Translations under genes and position numbers: made by a program
Assembly: GCA_009881125.1 (NCBI GenBank)
Contig: WXFH01000017.1
Location: 1-64,000, forward strand
Source of the DNA: Acidaminobacter sp.
GTDB lineage: Bacteria > Bacillota_A > Clostridia > Peptostreptococcales > Acidaminobacteraceae
DNA: 64,000 nucleotides
Reading direction: 5' to 3'
Shown here: piece after piece, positions 25,117-34,771 of the stretch
Numbering within the stretch: position 1 is the first letter of the stretch
Layout of the letters: each line of letters begins with the position of its first letter
The notes under the pieces: model-generated
The model's database searches: none
The model's input: the letters and a program-made list of their open reading frames with translations, nothing else
Told to the model about the DNA's origin: nothing

Positions 25117-25924
25117 AGCGCGATTGGATGTGCGACTTGTCGAAGACGGGTTTTTCGAGTCCAGAGAAAAAGCTAAGGGCGCCATTATGGCAGGGATCAT
25201 CCTGGTGGATGGCCAGGTCGTGGACAAGGCAGGAACGCTGATTAAAGAAACCTCTGTGGTGGAAATGAAAGGCGCTGCACTGAAGTATGTAAGCCGGGGC
25301 GGACTAAAGCTTGAAAAAGCGGTTGAAGCTTATGGCCTCGATCTGACAGGTAAGCGCTGTATGGATATTGGCGCTTCCACAGGCGGATTTACAGACTGCA
25401 TGCTGCAAAACGGCGCGTCATTGGTTTATGCTGTAGACGTCGGTTATGGCCAGCTGGACTGGAAACTTCGCAGTGACGAACGGGTTGTGAATATGGAGCG
25501 AACCAATGCCCGGCATCTGACCCTGGAAAGTATCGGGGGCAACCCGGTGGATTTCATCTCCGTCGATGTTGCTTTTATTTCACTGAAACTGATTTTTCCT
25601 GTCATGAAAGTGTTGTTGGCTGACCAGGGTGAAACCGTGTACCTGATTAAACCCCAGTTTGAAGCCGGACGGGAATCCGTGGGCAAGCACGGGGTAGTGA
25701 GAGATCCTGAGATTCACAAACAGGTGCTGCTGAGCGTCATTCACGAGGCTGAAAAAGCGGGTCTTTATACGGTCAAACTCACCTACTCGCCTATTAAAGG
25801 GCCTAAGGGAAATGTTGAGTTTTTATGCTATGCGACCCGCGACGAAGCAAGAGAAGACCGTCTGATTGTTGATGATATTTATGTTTCAAACCTAGTGGCT
25901 GAAACGCATCAGTCTCTTGGCTAA
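25109..25924 (+). CDS. tlyA: TlyA family rRNA 2'-O-methyltransferase
   Basis: This 271-residue protein has an N-terminal S4 RNA-binding domain (ARLDVRLVEDGFFESREKAKGAIMAG) and an FtsJ-like SAM methyltransferase domain with motif I DIGASTGGFTDCMLQNGA and AVDVGYGQLDWKLRSD. TlyA enzymes methylate 16S and/or 23S rRNA; the exact site here is not readable. The C-terminal region ends near the DUF-like VKLTYSPIKGPKGNVEFL segment. The position between dxs and argR is standard in Clostridia. Confidence 0.94.
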   Translation: MSKARLDVRLVEDGFFESREKAKGAIMAGIILVDGQVVDKAGTLIKETSVVEMKGAALKYVSRGGLKLEKAVEAYGLDLTGKRCMDIGASTGGFTDCMLQNGASLVYAVDVGYGQLDWKLRSDERVVNMERTNARHLTLESIGGNPVDFISVDVAFISLKLIFPVMKVLLADQGETVYLIKPQFEAGRESVGKHGVVRDPEIHKQVLLSVIHEAEKAGLYTVKLTYSPIKGPKGNVEFLCYATRDEAREDRLIVDDIYVSNLVAETHQSLG

Positions 25925-26192
25925 AAAAAAATTACAAAAAAATTAAAAAATATTTTATGCAAAAGAAGGAAAATTATACGTTAATAGCGAATATCCAATT
26001 GCATCCTGAAACCACTGAAGATGTCGACGACCAACGACACCGCTGAAAACCTGAGCTGTCAAAGGCCGTCCGGATCAGCATCACCGGAAAAAGTCACCGG
26101 TGACGCAGGCCATCTTAAGGTTGTAAAAGCTTTCCATAAAAAGCGGAGTTTTCAGAGGTTTTTGTGTGACACACTGATAGGGGGGCCTTGAA

Positions 26193-26642
26193 TTGAAATA
26201 TTCAAGACATGCTAAAATTCTGGAATTGATCGAAAACAACGAAATTGAAACCCAGGAGGATCTCGCCAACAGTCTGAGACAGTCCGGCTTCAATGTCACT
26301 CAGGCTACGGTATCCAGGGACATCAAGGAGCTGCGGCTGATCAAAGTGCTCACCCGCGAGGGCAAGTACAAGTACGCTACTATCAAGCAGCAGGAGAGCG
26401 TCGTGACAGATCGTTTTATGAAGCTGTTCAAGGATTCTGTCCTCTCTATTGATCATGCCGGCAATATGATCATCATCAAAACACTGATAGGCGCTGCCAA
26501 TGCAGCTGCCGCTGCCATTGACGCTGTGGATCTCAAAGAGGTCGCCGGCACCATAGCCGGGGATGACACTATTTTCCTCGTCATCAGAGATGGCTTTGAA
26601 ATGGACGAAGCCCTGGAAGTTTTTAGAAATATGACAAAGTAG
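26193..26642 (+). CDS. argR: Arginine repressor
   Basis: This 149-residue regulator of arginine genes has an N-terminal winged helix (ILELIENNEIETQEDLANSLRQSGFNVTQATVSRDIKELRL) and a C-terminal oligomerisation and arginine-binding domain ending in GTIAGDDTIFLVIRDG. It starts with TTG, seven bases after AGGGGGG. The preceding 268-base spacer is AT-rich with no clear terminator. In Clostridia argR sits before recN, as here. Confidence 0.95.
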   Translation: MKYSRHAKILELIENNEIETQEDLANSLRQSGFNVTQATVSRDIKELRLIKVLTREGKYKYATIKQQESVVTDRFMKLFKDSVLSIDHAGNMIIIKTLIGAANAAAAAIDAVDLKEVAGTIAGDDTIFLVIRDGFEMDEALEVFRNMTK

Positions 26643-26652
26643 AGGTTTTCAG

Positions 26653-28317
26653 ATGCTGAAACAGCTCTATCTGGAAAATTTTTTGATCATAGAACAAGCC
26701 TCCGTCAACTTTGGCGAAGGCTTAAATGTCATTACGGGCGAAACCGGCTCCGGCAAATCCATGATTTTTGAAGCGATTGGACTTTTGCTTGGCGGCAAAG
26801 GCGGACGTGACTTTCTCAGAACCGGAGCTGACAAACTCCTTCTGGAAGGTGTGTTTGAGGTGCGCTCTGAGGGCTTTGCTGAACAAATCAAGTCCCTGGG
26901 TTACAGCCTTGAGGAAGGGGATCTCTTTCTTTCCAGAGAAATCACTGATTCCGGAAAGTCGGTCTACAGACTTGGCGCGCGCATGGTGCCCGCTGCTGTA
27001 GTCAGAGAGCTGGCGGCTGGTCTGGTGGATATTTCCGGCCAGCACGAACATCAGATGCTGCTCACGCCTTCTAACTATCTGGGACTCATTGATGAATTTG
27101 GTCACAAAGAGCTGAGTACACCTTTGAACGAGGTGGCTTCCGCTGCCAAAGCGGTGTTTGCCCTCGAGGAAAGCCTTGAAAAGTTTGCCATGGATCCTGC
27201 TGAAGTGGCCCGGCGCATGGATTTTCTCCAGTTTCAGCTGGATGAACTGGATGACGCTGCTTTGAAAGACGGCGAAGAAGAAACCCTTGAAGAGACTTAC
27301 AGCGCACTTAAGCATTTTGAACGCATTGCAGCCTTGGTTTCCCAGATTGAGGCAGATGCTCTATCTGAAGACGGTTATTTAAGCCAGATCTCAAAGACGC
27401 GCCGTCAGCTTTCTGAACTTTCCCAGCTTCAGCACCGCTGGGGCACTTTGGCGGATCAGCTGGAGGAAGGGTATCTGACTTTGGAAAGTGCCATTCATGA
27501 CCTTGTAGGCAGCTTTGATGCCTCAGATCAGCCAGATGAACACGAAATCGCGAAAATTGAAGCGCGAATGGCGTTGATCTTCGATTTGAGACGTAAATAC
27601 GGCGGAACGATTCCGGATATTCTGGCACATTATAAGTCTATGAAAAAAGAGCTTGAGTCCCTGGCAAGCTATACAGAAGAAAAAGAAGAGATCAGCGGAC
27701 GACTTGACAAGGCGCTGGCAGCCTATCATCGGCAGGACAAAGTACTTTCAGAGGCCCGTCAGGAGGTTGCCAACCGTTTCGCCGCAGTTCTCCATAAAGA
27801 ACTCTCCAGTCTGGGCTTTGAAGGCCTTAAGCAGGCGCTCACTGTGGTTGAAGGGACTTCTGTAAGGCTTGAGGGCAGTGCTCACATCCAGTGGCTGATC
27901 TCCACCAATCCGGGGGAGCCTATGAAGGAGCTCAGGAAAATTGTTTCCGGCGGCGAGTTGTCCCGCATCATGCTGGCGGTGAAGCTCATCAACCGCCGCG
28001 CCCGCTATGCCAGCACTCAGATATTTGACGAAATCGATTCCGGCATCAGCGGCAGAACGGCGTCCCGTGTGGCTGAAAAGTTGGTTCAGATCGCGGATGA
28101 CAACCAGGTGATTCTGGTGACCCATTTGCCTCAAATTGCCTCTAAGGGCAGCTGTCATCTTGTTATAGAAAAAAGAGTCGATCAGGATCGTACTTATACA
28201 GAAGTTCTGAGCGCCTCTGGCGATCGCCGCGTGGAAGAGATCGCGCGCATGATTGGCGGCGGCGAAATCAACGAGACCGCACTTGAACACGCAAGATCCT
28301 TGCTTACTGAACCTTAA
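26653..28317 (+). CDS. recN: DNA repair protein RecN
   Basis: This SMC-like ATPase acts in double-strand break repair. The Walker A loop GETGSGKSMIFEAIGLLLGGKGG lies near residue 33. Two coiled-coil arms flank a central region. The signature and Walker B part is VSGGELSRIMLAVKLINRRARYASTQIFDEIDSGISGRTASRVAEKL. Length 554 is usual. Starts 10 bases after argR. Confidence 0.97.
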   Translation: MLKQLYLENFLIIEQASVNFGEGLNVITGETGSGKSMIFEAIGLLLGGKGGRDFLRTGADKLLLEGVFEVRSEGFAEQIKSLGYSLEEGDLFLSREITDSGKSVYRLGARMVPAAVVRELAAGLVDISGQHEHQMLLTPSNYLGLIDEFGHKELSTPLNEVASAAKAVFALEESLEKFAMDPAEVARRMDFLQFQLDELDDAALKDGEEETLEETYSALKHFERIAALVSQIEADALSEDGYLSQISKTRRQLSELSQLQHRWGTLADQLEEGYLTLESAIHDLVGSFDASDQPDEHEIAKIEARMALIFDLRRKYGGTIPDILAHYKSMKKELESLASYTEEKEEISGRLDKALAAYHRQDKVLSEARQEVANRFAAVLHKELSSLGFEGLKQALTVVEGTSVRLEGSAHIQWLISTNPGEPMKELRKIVSGGELSRIMLAVKLINRRARYASTQIFDEIDSGISGRTASRVAEKLVQIADDNQVILVTHLPQIASKGSCHLVIEKRVDQDRTYTEVLSASGDRRVEEIARMIGGGEINETALEHARSLLTEP

Positions 28318-28334
28318 AAGGAGTCCTGGCGCGT

Positions 28335-29126
28335 ATGACAGAAAAAGTTAAAGTCCTCTTGGTAGACGACAATCAAAATTTCATAGAACTTCTGAAAGAC
28401 AGGATTGAATTCAGCGATACTTTTGAGGTTATTGGTGAGGCCAATAATGGTGAGAAAGCGCTCGAACTGATGCTCTCCATGCGGCCTGATCTTGTCATTC
28501 TGGATATGATCATGCCTATGCTGGATGGCCTTGGGGTTCTGGAGCGGTTTAACCAGTCCGGGGTCAAAGATTATCACCCTAAAATCATCATTCTTTCTGC
28601 CATAGGTCAGGATTCACTGACCAGCCAGGCAATTGGTCTTGGTGCAAAATATTACATGGTCAAGCCTATTGATTTTGACCTTCTCATTGAACGTCTGGAG
28701 CAAATCATCCAGGAAGAGTCAAAGAACCTCTCTGTCACACCATCGGCTTCGCCAGGAGATGATTTCGCAGTGCAGCGCGTCATCACCGAGGTTCTGCAAA
28801 TGCTTGGGGTGCCGCCTCACATCAAAGGCTTTGTCTATCTCCGCGACGCGGTGGCCATGGTCTATGAGGACGAGAGCCATCTTATGAGAATTACGAAGAC
28901 CTTGTATCCCGGCATTGCGAAGCGGCACGATTCTACCTCTCAGAGAGTGGAGCGCTCGATCCGAAACGCGGTGGAGCTGACTTTCCAGCGTGGCTCCAAA
29001 GAGCTGTTCGCCAATTTCTTCAATTTGAATATGCCACTCAGCGAGGGCAGGATCACCAATGGCGAATTTATTGCCTATATTGCCCACCATGTTCGAAATG
29101 AGGTCAATCACGAGGCCAGCAGTTAA
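28335..29126 (+). CDS. spo0A: Sporulation response regulator Spo0A
   Basis: Spo0A is the master switch for entry to sporulation. The receiver domain (residues 1-125) has the acidic pair DD at 11-12, phosphoacceptor D57 in PDLVILDMIMPMLDG and the conserved lysine in YYMVKPIDF. The C-terminal DNA-binding domain holds the recognition helix TSQRVERSIRNAVELTFQRG. The linker (NLSVTPSASPGDDFAVQR) contains an ACCATCGGC copy. AAAGGAGT precedes the start. Normally spoIVB lies between recN and spo0A; here only 17 bases separate them. Confidence 0.97.
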   Translation: MTEKVKVLLVDDNQNFIELLKDRIEFSDTFEVIGEANNGEKALELMLSMRPDLVILDMIMPMLDGLGVLERFNQSGVKDYHPKIIILSAIGQDSLTSQAIGLGAKYYMVKPIDFDLLIERLEQIIQEESKNLSVTPSASPGDDFAVQRVITEVLQMLGVPPHIKGFVYLRDAVAMVYEDESHLMRITKTLYPGIAKRHDSTSQRVERSIRNAVELTFQRGSKELFANFFNLNMPLSEGRITNGEFIAYIAHHVRNEVNHEASS

Positions 29127-29181
29127 AGGGCGTACGGTAGTTCACTGTGATCAAATATCCGGGGAAAAAGCGCCTGGGCTA

Positions 29182-29210
29182 TTGAACTCGACGGTTTTGA
29201 GGGCTATACT
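29182..29210 (+). promoter_or_regulatory. SigA-type promoter upstream of xerD
   Basis: TTGAAC (29182-29187), 17 bases, TATACT (29205-29210). A small dyad CTATACTGGTATAG overlaps the -10 box. The remainder of the 338-base spacer up to xerD shows no terminator or other clear element. Confidence 0.6.
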
Positions 29211-29464
29211 GGTATAGTACGCTAAAACGTTTCATAAAGGTTTGTTTAGTTTCTTAACTTTAGGTTTTGTGCAGCACATAGACAGGTTCTGAAAAGGAAC
29301 CAAGGCATCAACCCCTTCAAACATCCGGAAATTGAAGTATTATGATCCCGTCATTTGCATCTGGGCAGCTTTAGGTTGCCCAACACAGCAAAAAATTTTA
29401 TGTCATACACACTATGTCGCTTTATCCAATTCGTCGCCGTCAGCGACAGGTCTGAGGGGTAGCT

Positions 29465-30352
29465 ATGAAAAAATATGTTCAGCACTTTATCCATCATATT
29501 GAAAACGAACGGCAACTTTCCCGCAATACTCTGGAAGCCTACACCCGTGACCTTAGGGACATGGTGGACTATCTTGAGACCAAAGGCGTAAGTGAAATCT
29601 CCGAGGTCAGAACCCACGACATGCAGACCTTCATTCAGCATCTGGATCAGATGGGCAAGTCCGCTGCAACACAGTCACGTGTTTTGGCGACGCTGCGCAC
29701 CTTTTTTGACTATCTACAAGATCAGAAGATTGTGGAGCACAATCAGGCAAAAAAGCTGAAGCGTCCCAAATTTGAGAAGAAGCTCCCGGAAATTATGACG
29801 GTAGATGAGGTTGAACGGCTGCTGGCAGAACCGTCGGATCATTCTCCAATTGGCCTCAGAGACAAAGCCATGCTTGAAGTCTTGTATTCGACCGGCCTCA
29901 GGGTGTCTGAGCTCGTGTCCCTGAATATTGAGGACATCAATCTCAGCCTGGGTTACATACGCTGCAGCACCGGAAATTCAGTACGGGTGGTCCCTATTGG
30001 GAAATCCTCCATTGAAGCCCTTGAGCATTATTTGAAAGTCGGCCGCGAGAAAATCTGTCGCCGGGGTGTAATTTGTGATGAATCCGCTTTCGTCAACAAC
30101 GCCGGACAGCGTCTGACGCGTCAAGGCTTTTGGAAGCTGATCAAGAAGTACACAGAGCAGGCGGGCATCAAAAAGACCATCACGCCGCATACGCTGAGAC
30201 ACTCGTTCGCTGTCCACATGATCGAAAGCGGTGTGGAGCTCAAGGCGGTCAAGGAGATGCTGGGCCATTCGGATCTGACGACGACGCACCTGTATACCGC
30301 CGTCAAGCAGGATATGGCGAACACCGCGAGGAAGAATGCGAGGAAGTCGTAG
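29465..30352 (+). CDS. xerD: Site-specific tyrosine recombinase XerD
   Basis: This 295-residue recombinase resolves chromosome dimers at dif. An N-terminal SAM-like core-binding domain (FIHHIENERQLSRNTLEAYTRDL) precedes the catalytic domain with R in YSTGLRVSELVSL, HxxR in TPHTLRHSFAVHM, H in LGHSDLTTTHLYTAV and Y at its end. The context next to spo0A and deoB is that of chromosomal XerD in Clostridia rather than an integrase. GAGGGG precedes the ATG. Confidence 0.93.
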   Translation: MKKYVQHFIHHIENERQLSRNTLEAYTRDLRDMVDYLETKGVSEISEVRTHDMQTFIQHLDQMGKSAATQSRVLATLRTFFDYLQDQKIVEHNQAKKLKRPKFEKKLPEIMTVDEVERLLAEPSDHSPIGLRDKAMLEVLYSTGLRVSELVSLNIEDINLSLGYIRCSTGNSVRVVPIGKSSIEALEHYLKVGREKICRRGVICDESAFVNNAGQRLTRQGFWKLIKKYTEQAGIKKTITPHTLRHSFAVHMIESGVELKAVKEMLGHSDLTTTHLYTAVKQDMANTARKNARKS

Positions 30353-30415
30353 TCTTTGACTTTGGAATTAAGCATATGTAAAAATTAAGATTATGAGATC
30401 GAGATTGAGACTTAA

Positions 30416-30443
30416 GGCCCGCGCGGTGTGCGGGTCTTTTTTA
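30416..30443 (+). terminator. Rho-independent terminator after xerD
   Basis: GGCCCGC and GCGGGTC pair around GCGGTGT, followed by TTTTTT. A single motif copy (30526-30534) lies further on in the spacer before deoB. Confidence 0.8.
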
Positions 30444-30642
30444 ATGGAAGAAGAAAAAGGGGTGGAGATAGGGGCTGCGTGGAAAGGTGTGTCTCCAGCC
30501 AGCGCTTGTCACCCCCATTCCCGCCACCATCGGCATCATTTTTTTGCAGTTTCAAGTCTTCATTCGACGTTTTATGGGTATGATTAAAAGTGTCCAGTTA
30601 ACACCAAATGGATTCAATCTCAAAATGAGGTGATTTGTTTAG

Positions 30643-31860
30643 ATGACTAATTCTGCGAAGACCAATAAGCCTGTCCCGCCGGGACCCATTAAGCGGGTGA
30701 TTCTTTTCGTCCTGGACAGCGTTGGCATAGGCGAGCTGCCGGACGCAGCTGAGTTTGGCGACAGCGGGGCGAATACCCTGAGAAGTATTCTGAGCTCAGG
30801 GTCGACCGTGAATCTGCCTAATCTGGTACAGCTGGGTCTGGGGCACATTGAGGGCATTGATTATGTTCCCAGGACGGAAGCGCCGCGCGGTGCATATGGC
30901 CGCATGAGCGAGATTTCGAACGGCAAGGATACCACAACCGGCCATTGGGAAATTACGGGCTTAAAGATTTCAGAGCCCTTCCAGACTTATCCCGATGGTT
31001 TCCCGCCCCACATCATCGACGCCTTCGAAAGTCAGACCGGACGTAAAGCACTGTGCAACAAGCCGGCTTCCGGCACCGAGGTCATAGAAACCTATGGCAA
31101 GGAGCACATGGAAACCGGCAATCCCATAGTCTACACCTCCGCGGACAGCGTCTTTCAGATCGCCGCTCACGAGGAAGTCGTGGGACTGGACGAGCTCTAC
31201 CGCATGTGCGACATTGCCAGAGAAATTTTGAGGGGCAAGGATCAGGTGGCGCGGGTTATCGCGCGGCCATTTATTGGGACGCCCGGCGCCTTCACCAGAA
31301 CCTCCAACCGCCGGGATTACTCCATAAACCCTTTTGAACCTACAGTACTGGACAAGGCCAAAGAGGCGGGTTATGACGTTCAGGCGGTGGGTAAAATCTA
31401 CGACATTTTTAACGGCCAGGGCATCACAGAGGAGGTTCACACCAAGGACAACATGGATGGGGTGGACAAGACGCTGGACTACTTGAAAACGGACTCGACC
31501 GGCATCCTCTTCACAAATCTGGTGGATTTCGACGCAAAGTTTGGCCACCGAAGAGATGCTGAGGGTTACCGACTGGCTCTGGAGGCTTTTGATCAACGAC
31601 TTCCTGAACTCATGAACACCATGAGGTCGGACGATCTCTTAATCCTGATTGCCGACCACGGCAATGATCCGGGCTTCAAGGGTTCGGATCACACCAGGGA
31701 ATATGTGCCGCTCCTTGTGGCGGGGCATTATGTCAAAGAAGGGGTGTCCTTAGGGACACGCGAGACTTTTGCCGATATTGCGCAGACGACCGCTGAGCTT
31801 CTGGGTCTGACCCCCATGGATCACGGACGCAGCTTTGCCGGGGAGATCTTTAGGGCGTAA
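30643..31860 (+). CDS. deoB: Phosphopentomutase
   Basis: DeoB interconverts ribose or deoxyribose 1-phosphate and the 5-phosphates. The alkaline-phosphatase fold shows FVLDSVGIGELPDAAEFGDSGANTL (metal Asp), MSEISNGKDTTTGHWEITG (phospho-Thr region), NLVDFDAKFGHRRDAEGY and LIADHGNDPGFKGSDHTREYVPLL. Length 405 fits. AATGAGGTGATTTG precedes the start. It opens a nucleoside salvage operon with punA and pdp. Confidence 0.97.
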   Translation: MTNSAKTNKPVPPGPIKRVILFVLDSVGIGELPDAAEFGDSGANTLRSILSSGSTVNLPNLVQLGLGHIEGIDYVPRTEAPRGAYGRMSEISNGKDTTTGHWEITGLKISEPFQTYPDGFPPHIIDAFESQTGRKALCNKPASGTEVIETYGKEHMETGNPIVYTSADSVFQIAAHEEVVGLDELYRMCDIAREILRGKDQVARVIARPFIGTPGAFTRTSNRRDYSINPFEPTVLDKAKEAGYDVQAVGKIYDIFNGQGITEEVHTKDNMDGVDKTLDYLKTDSTGILFTNLVDFDAKFGHRRDAEGYRLALEAFDQRLPELMNTMRSDDLLILIADHGNDPGFKGSDHTREYVPLLVAGHYVKEGVSLGTRETFADIAQTTAELLGLTPMDHGRSFAGEIFRA

Positions 31861-31930
31861 TGGGATGGGGGCTTTTGGGTGACCATCGGCTAAAAAAAAG
31901 TTTTTGAACTTTTTATGAGGGGGATTTTTT

Positions 31931-32755
31931 GTGAAACTGACATACGACGTGATGACCGCTGCGGCGGAGGCGCTGAGGGGTAAGATCAGCAAGGCGCCGG
32001 AAGTGGGTCTGATTCTGGGCAGCGGACTCGGGGGACTGGCGGACGAAATCTCGAACCCGGTCTACGTCCCTTATGACACCCTGGAGGGCTTCCCGGTTTC
32101 GACGGTGGAGGGCCACGCCGGGCGGTTCGTCATTGGGGAATTTGAAGGGCGCAGCGTCATTGCCATGCAGGGGCGGTTCCATTATTACGAGGGCTACGAC
32201 ATTGGGTCGGTGGCCATGCCGGTTTACGTCATGAAGCTGCTGGGTGTGACGCACCTGCTGCTGACGAATGCGGCAGGCGGGGTCAACACCGGGTACGAGC
32301 CGGGGGACTTGATGCTGATTGAGGACCATTTGAACCTGTCCGGCCACAATCCGCTGATTGGGCCAAATGATGAGCGGTTTGGGCCGAGGTTCCCGGATGC
32401 GTCAGAGGTCTATGACAGGGCCTTGAATGCCGAGATCCGCGCCCTGGCAAAGTCCATGGGGATTCGCCTCCAGCGGGGGGTCTACGCCATGTCGCCGGGG
32501 CCGTCCTACGAGACGCCGGCAGAGGTGCGCATGGCCCGGATTATTGGCGCGGACGCGGTGGGCATGTCCACGGTGCCGGAGGCGCTCGTTGCCAATCACT
32601 GCGGTATAAAAACGGTAGGAATTTCCTGTATTACCAACATGGCTGCCGGCATTCTGGATCAGCCGCTGCATCACAGCGAGGTTGTCGAGACCGCGGAGCG
32701 TGTAAAATCAACGTTTACAGCATTGGTTAAGGCTGTGGTACCGATACTGAAGTAA
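31931..32755 (+). CDS. punA: Purine nucleoside phosphorylase
   Basis: It splits inosine, guanosine and deoxy forms into base and pentose 1-phosphate, supplying DeoB. The 274-residue trimeric-class protein has VGLILGSGLGGLADEI, VEGHAGRFVIGEFEG, QGRFHYYEGYD, LLLTNAAGGVN and VGMSTVPEALVANHCGIK. It starts with GTG after AGGGGG. A motif copy (31882-31890) followed by TAAAAAAAAG lies in the spacer before it, perhaps a remnant terminator. Confidence 0.96.
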   Translation: MKLTYDVMTAAAEALRGKISKAPEVGLILGSGLGGLADEISNPVYVPYDTLEGFPVSTVEGHAGRFVIGEFEGRSVIAMQGRFHYYEGYDIGSVAMPVYVMKLLGVTHLLLTNAAGGVNTGYEPGDLMLIEDHLNLSGHNPLIGPNDERFGPRFPDASEVYDRALNAEIRALAKSMGIRLQRGVYAMSPGPSYETPAEVRMARIIGADAVGMSTVPEALVANHCGIKTVGISCITNMAAGILDQPLHHSEVVETAERVKSTFTALVKAVVPILK

Positions 32756-32774
32756 GTAGCAAGGAGGATTAACC

Positions 32775-34100
32775 ATGCGCATGTATGACATCATTCACAA
32801 AAAGCGCGACGGCGGGACGCTGACCAGGGAGGAAATCCGGTTTTTCGTCGAGGGCTACACCAATGGCCAAATTCCGGATTACCAGGTTTCGGCGCTTCTG
32901 ATGGCCATATTCCTCAATAAAATGGATCGCCGCGAAACGGTGGATCTCACCGAGGCCGTCATGCATTCCGGGGATACGGTGGACCTCTCCAGCATTGCCG
33001 GCATCAAGGTGGATAAGCATTCCACCGGCGGCGTAGGGGACAAGACCACGATCCTCCTTGGGCCGATGGTCGCGGCTTGCGGCGTACCGGTCGCCAAGAT
33101 GTCCGGCAGGGGGCTCGGTCACACGGGGGGCACGCTGGACAAGCTGGAGTCCATCTCCGGCTTAATGGTCGAGGTGTCTTCAGATGACTTTATCCGACAG
33201 GTCAATGAGGTGGGGCTGGCAGTTATTGGCCAGTCGAAGAACATTGCGCCGGCGGATAAAAAGCTTTACGGACTGCGGGACGTCACCGCGACGGTTGACA
33301 ACGTCAGCCTGATTGCGGCCAGTGTCATGAGCAAGAAGCTGGCGGCGGGCAGTGACGCCATTGTCCTGGATGTCAAAGTGGGCAGCGGCGCCTTTGTGAA
33401 AACCGTGGACGGCGCTATTGAGCTGGGGCAGATTATGGTGGATATTGGCGATGGTATGGGCAGGGAAGTCATTGCAGTGGTCACCGGGATGGATCAGCCG
33501 CTGGGCTACGCGATTGGCAATGCCTTGGAAGTCAAGGAAGCCATTGCGACGCTGAGGGGAGAGGGGCCGCAGGATTTGCGTGAACTTTGCCTGAGACTTG
33601 GCGGCATGATGGTGTACCTGGGCGGTAAGGCCAAATCTCCGGAGGAAGGCTCAGAACTTGTCCTGGATGCCCTGCGCAGCGGTGCGGCTTACGAGAAGCT
33701 GAAGGCTTTTGTGGCTGCCCAGCACGGCGAGGTGTCACAGATTGACGCGCCGGAGACGCTTCCGGGGGCCCGGATCATTGAGCCGGTTCTGTCTGTGCGC
33801 GGGGGGCACATTGCCCATATACAATCTGATGAGGTCGGCATCAGCGCCACTATTTTAGGTGCGGGTCGCGAGACCCTGGACAGCGTTATTGACCACGGCG
33901 CCGGCATAGTGCTGGTCAAAAAGGTCGGGGACGCGGTGAAGCAGGGCGAGGTCCTGGCTTATCTCCACACCAACAGCGACGCGCGGCTGGAGGAGGCCAG
34001 GGAGAGACTTCTGGGGGCTTATCAGATCCAGGAGGAGGACGTAACCGTACCGAAGCTGATTCACGCTGTGGTGAGCAAGGATGGGGTTGTGAGGTACTGA
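32775..34100 (+). CDS. pdp: Pyrimidine-nucleoside phosphorylase
   Basis: It cleaves thymidine, deoxyuridine or uridine by phosphate. The 441-residue length and VDKHSTGGVGDKTTILLGPMVAA (phosphate loop), KMSGRGLGHTGGTLDKLES and a C-terminal PYNP domain (RETLDSVIDHGAGIVLVKKVGD) are family-typical; I cannot separate Pdp from DeoA firmly. AAGGAGG precedes the start. With deoB and punA it completes nucleoside breakdown. The LGPMVAA codons contain GCCGATGGT. Confidence 0.94.
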   Translation: MRMYDIIHKKRDGGTLTREEIRFFVEGYTNGQIPDYQVSALLMAIFLNKMDRRETVDLTEAVMHSGDTVDLSSIAGIKVDKHSTGGVGDKTTILLGPMVAACGVPVAKMSGRGLGHTGGTLDKLESISGLMVEVSSDDFIRQVNEVGLAVIGQSKNIAPADKKLYGLRDVTATVDNVSLIAASVMSKKLAAGSDAIVLDVKVGSGAFVKTVDGAIELGQIMVDIGDGMGREVIAVVTGMDQPLGYAIGNALEVKEAIATLRGEGPQDLRELCLRLGGMMVYLGGKAKSPEEGSELVLDALRSGAAYEKLKAFVAAQHGEVSQIDAPETLPGARIIEPVLSVRGGHIAHIQSDEVGISATILGAGRETLDSVIDHGAGIVLVKKVGDAVKQGEVLAYLHTNSDARLEEARERLLGAYQIQEEDVTVPKLIHAVVSKDGVVRY

Positions 34101-34103
34101 GGC

Positions 34104-34151
34104 AGTGGGTAGTGAGGTAGTGGGGTAGTGAGGTAGTGAGGTAATAGGGTC
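34104..34151 (+). repeat. GGTAGTGA microsatellite-like tandem repeat
   Basis: Just after the pdp stop, GGTAGTGA/GGTAGTGG-like units of eight to nine bases repeat about five to six times, then fade (GGTAATAGGG). The array has no coding role and no obvious hairpin. The region to 34246 holds nothing else visible except the ribosome site of the next gene. Confidence 0.6.
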
Positions 34152-34246
34152 ATAAAGCAATAAGATAAAAGGTAAGGTTATCTAAGAAAAAGAAATAGTT
34201 GGAATTAATTTGTTTATAGATCATACACCATAGGGAGGGTTCAACT

Positions 34247-34738
34247 TTGAAGGATCAGGAGCTTAAAATCATTCAAACGGCAATCATCAACGAGCTTGAA
34301 GGCTATGAGTTTTACAAAATGGCCCACGAAAAAACCACAGATCCTGCTGTCAAAGAAGCTTTTTCGACTTTGGCAGAGGAAGAAAGAAAGCACATTGAGT
34401 GGCTGAAAGAGCTGTTTGAGAAGGTTAGAGACAGCGAAGAAGACGTCATCAAGCTTTCCATGATGGATAATCCGCCAAGTCCAAATATCTTTCAGTGGGA
34501 AAATCTCGACAGAACCAGCGCGAGCCTGGCCGTTTCCGTCTTTGGCATTGGCATCCAAATGGAGCGCATGTCTGTAGAATTTTATGAGAATGCTGCCAAG
34601 CGCTCTGAGATCACTGCGGCTCGCTCGCTGTTCGGCACTCTGGCCAAATGGGAGCAGGTCCACCTGGATATGTTCTCCAAGGAGTATGATAAACTCCAGA
34701 ATACCTGGTGGGCGGATCAGGGGTTTGCGCCGTTTTAG
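34247..34738 (+). CDS. Ferritin-like/rubrerythrin-fold protein
   Basis: This 163-residue four-helix protein has two metal-binding repeats: IINELEGYEFYKMA...LAEEERKHIEWL and GIQMERMSVEFYENA...LAKWEQVHLDMF. They provide the E and ExxH ligands of a diiron site, although the second repeat has EQVH. There is no rubredoxin domain, so it is not classic rubrerythrin. Such proteins guard anaerobes against oxygen or peroxide. It starts with TTG, seven bases after AGGGAGGG. Confidence 0.82.
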   Translation: MKDQELKIIQTAIINELEGYEFYKMAHEKTTDPAVKEAFSTLAEEERKHIEWLKELFEKVRDSEEDVIKLSMMDNPPSPNIFQWENLDRTSASLAVSVFGIGIQMERMSVEFYENAAKRSEITAARSLFGTLAKWEQVHLDMFSKEYDKLQNTWWADQGFAPF

Positions 34739-34771
34739 GGCTTGCTGAAAATTGAAGAGATAAAAAGGAAA

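Noticed and set aside
29465..30352. Phage integrase
   Set aside because: No phage genes or attachment sites; position beside spo0A and deoB fits chromosomal XerD.
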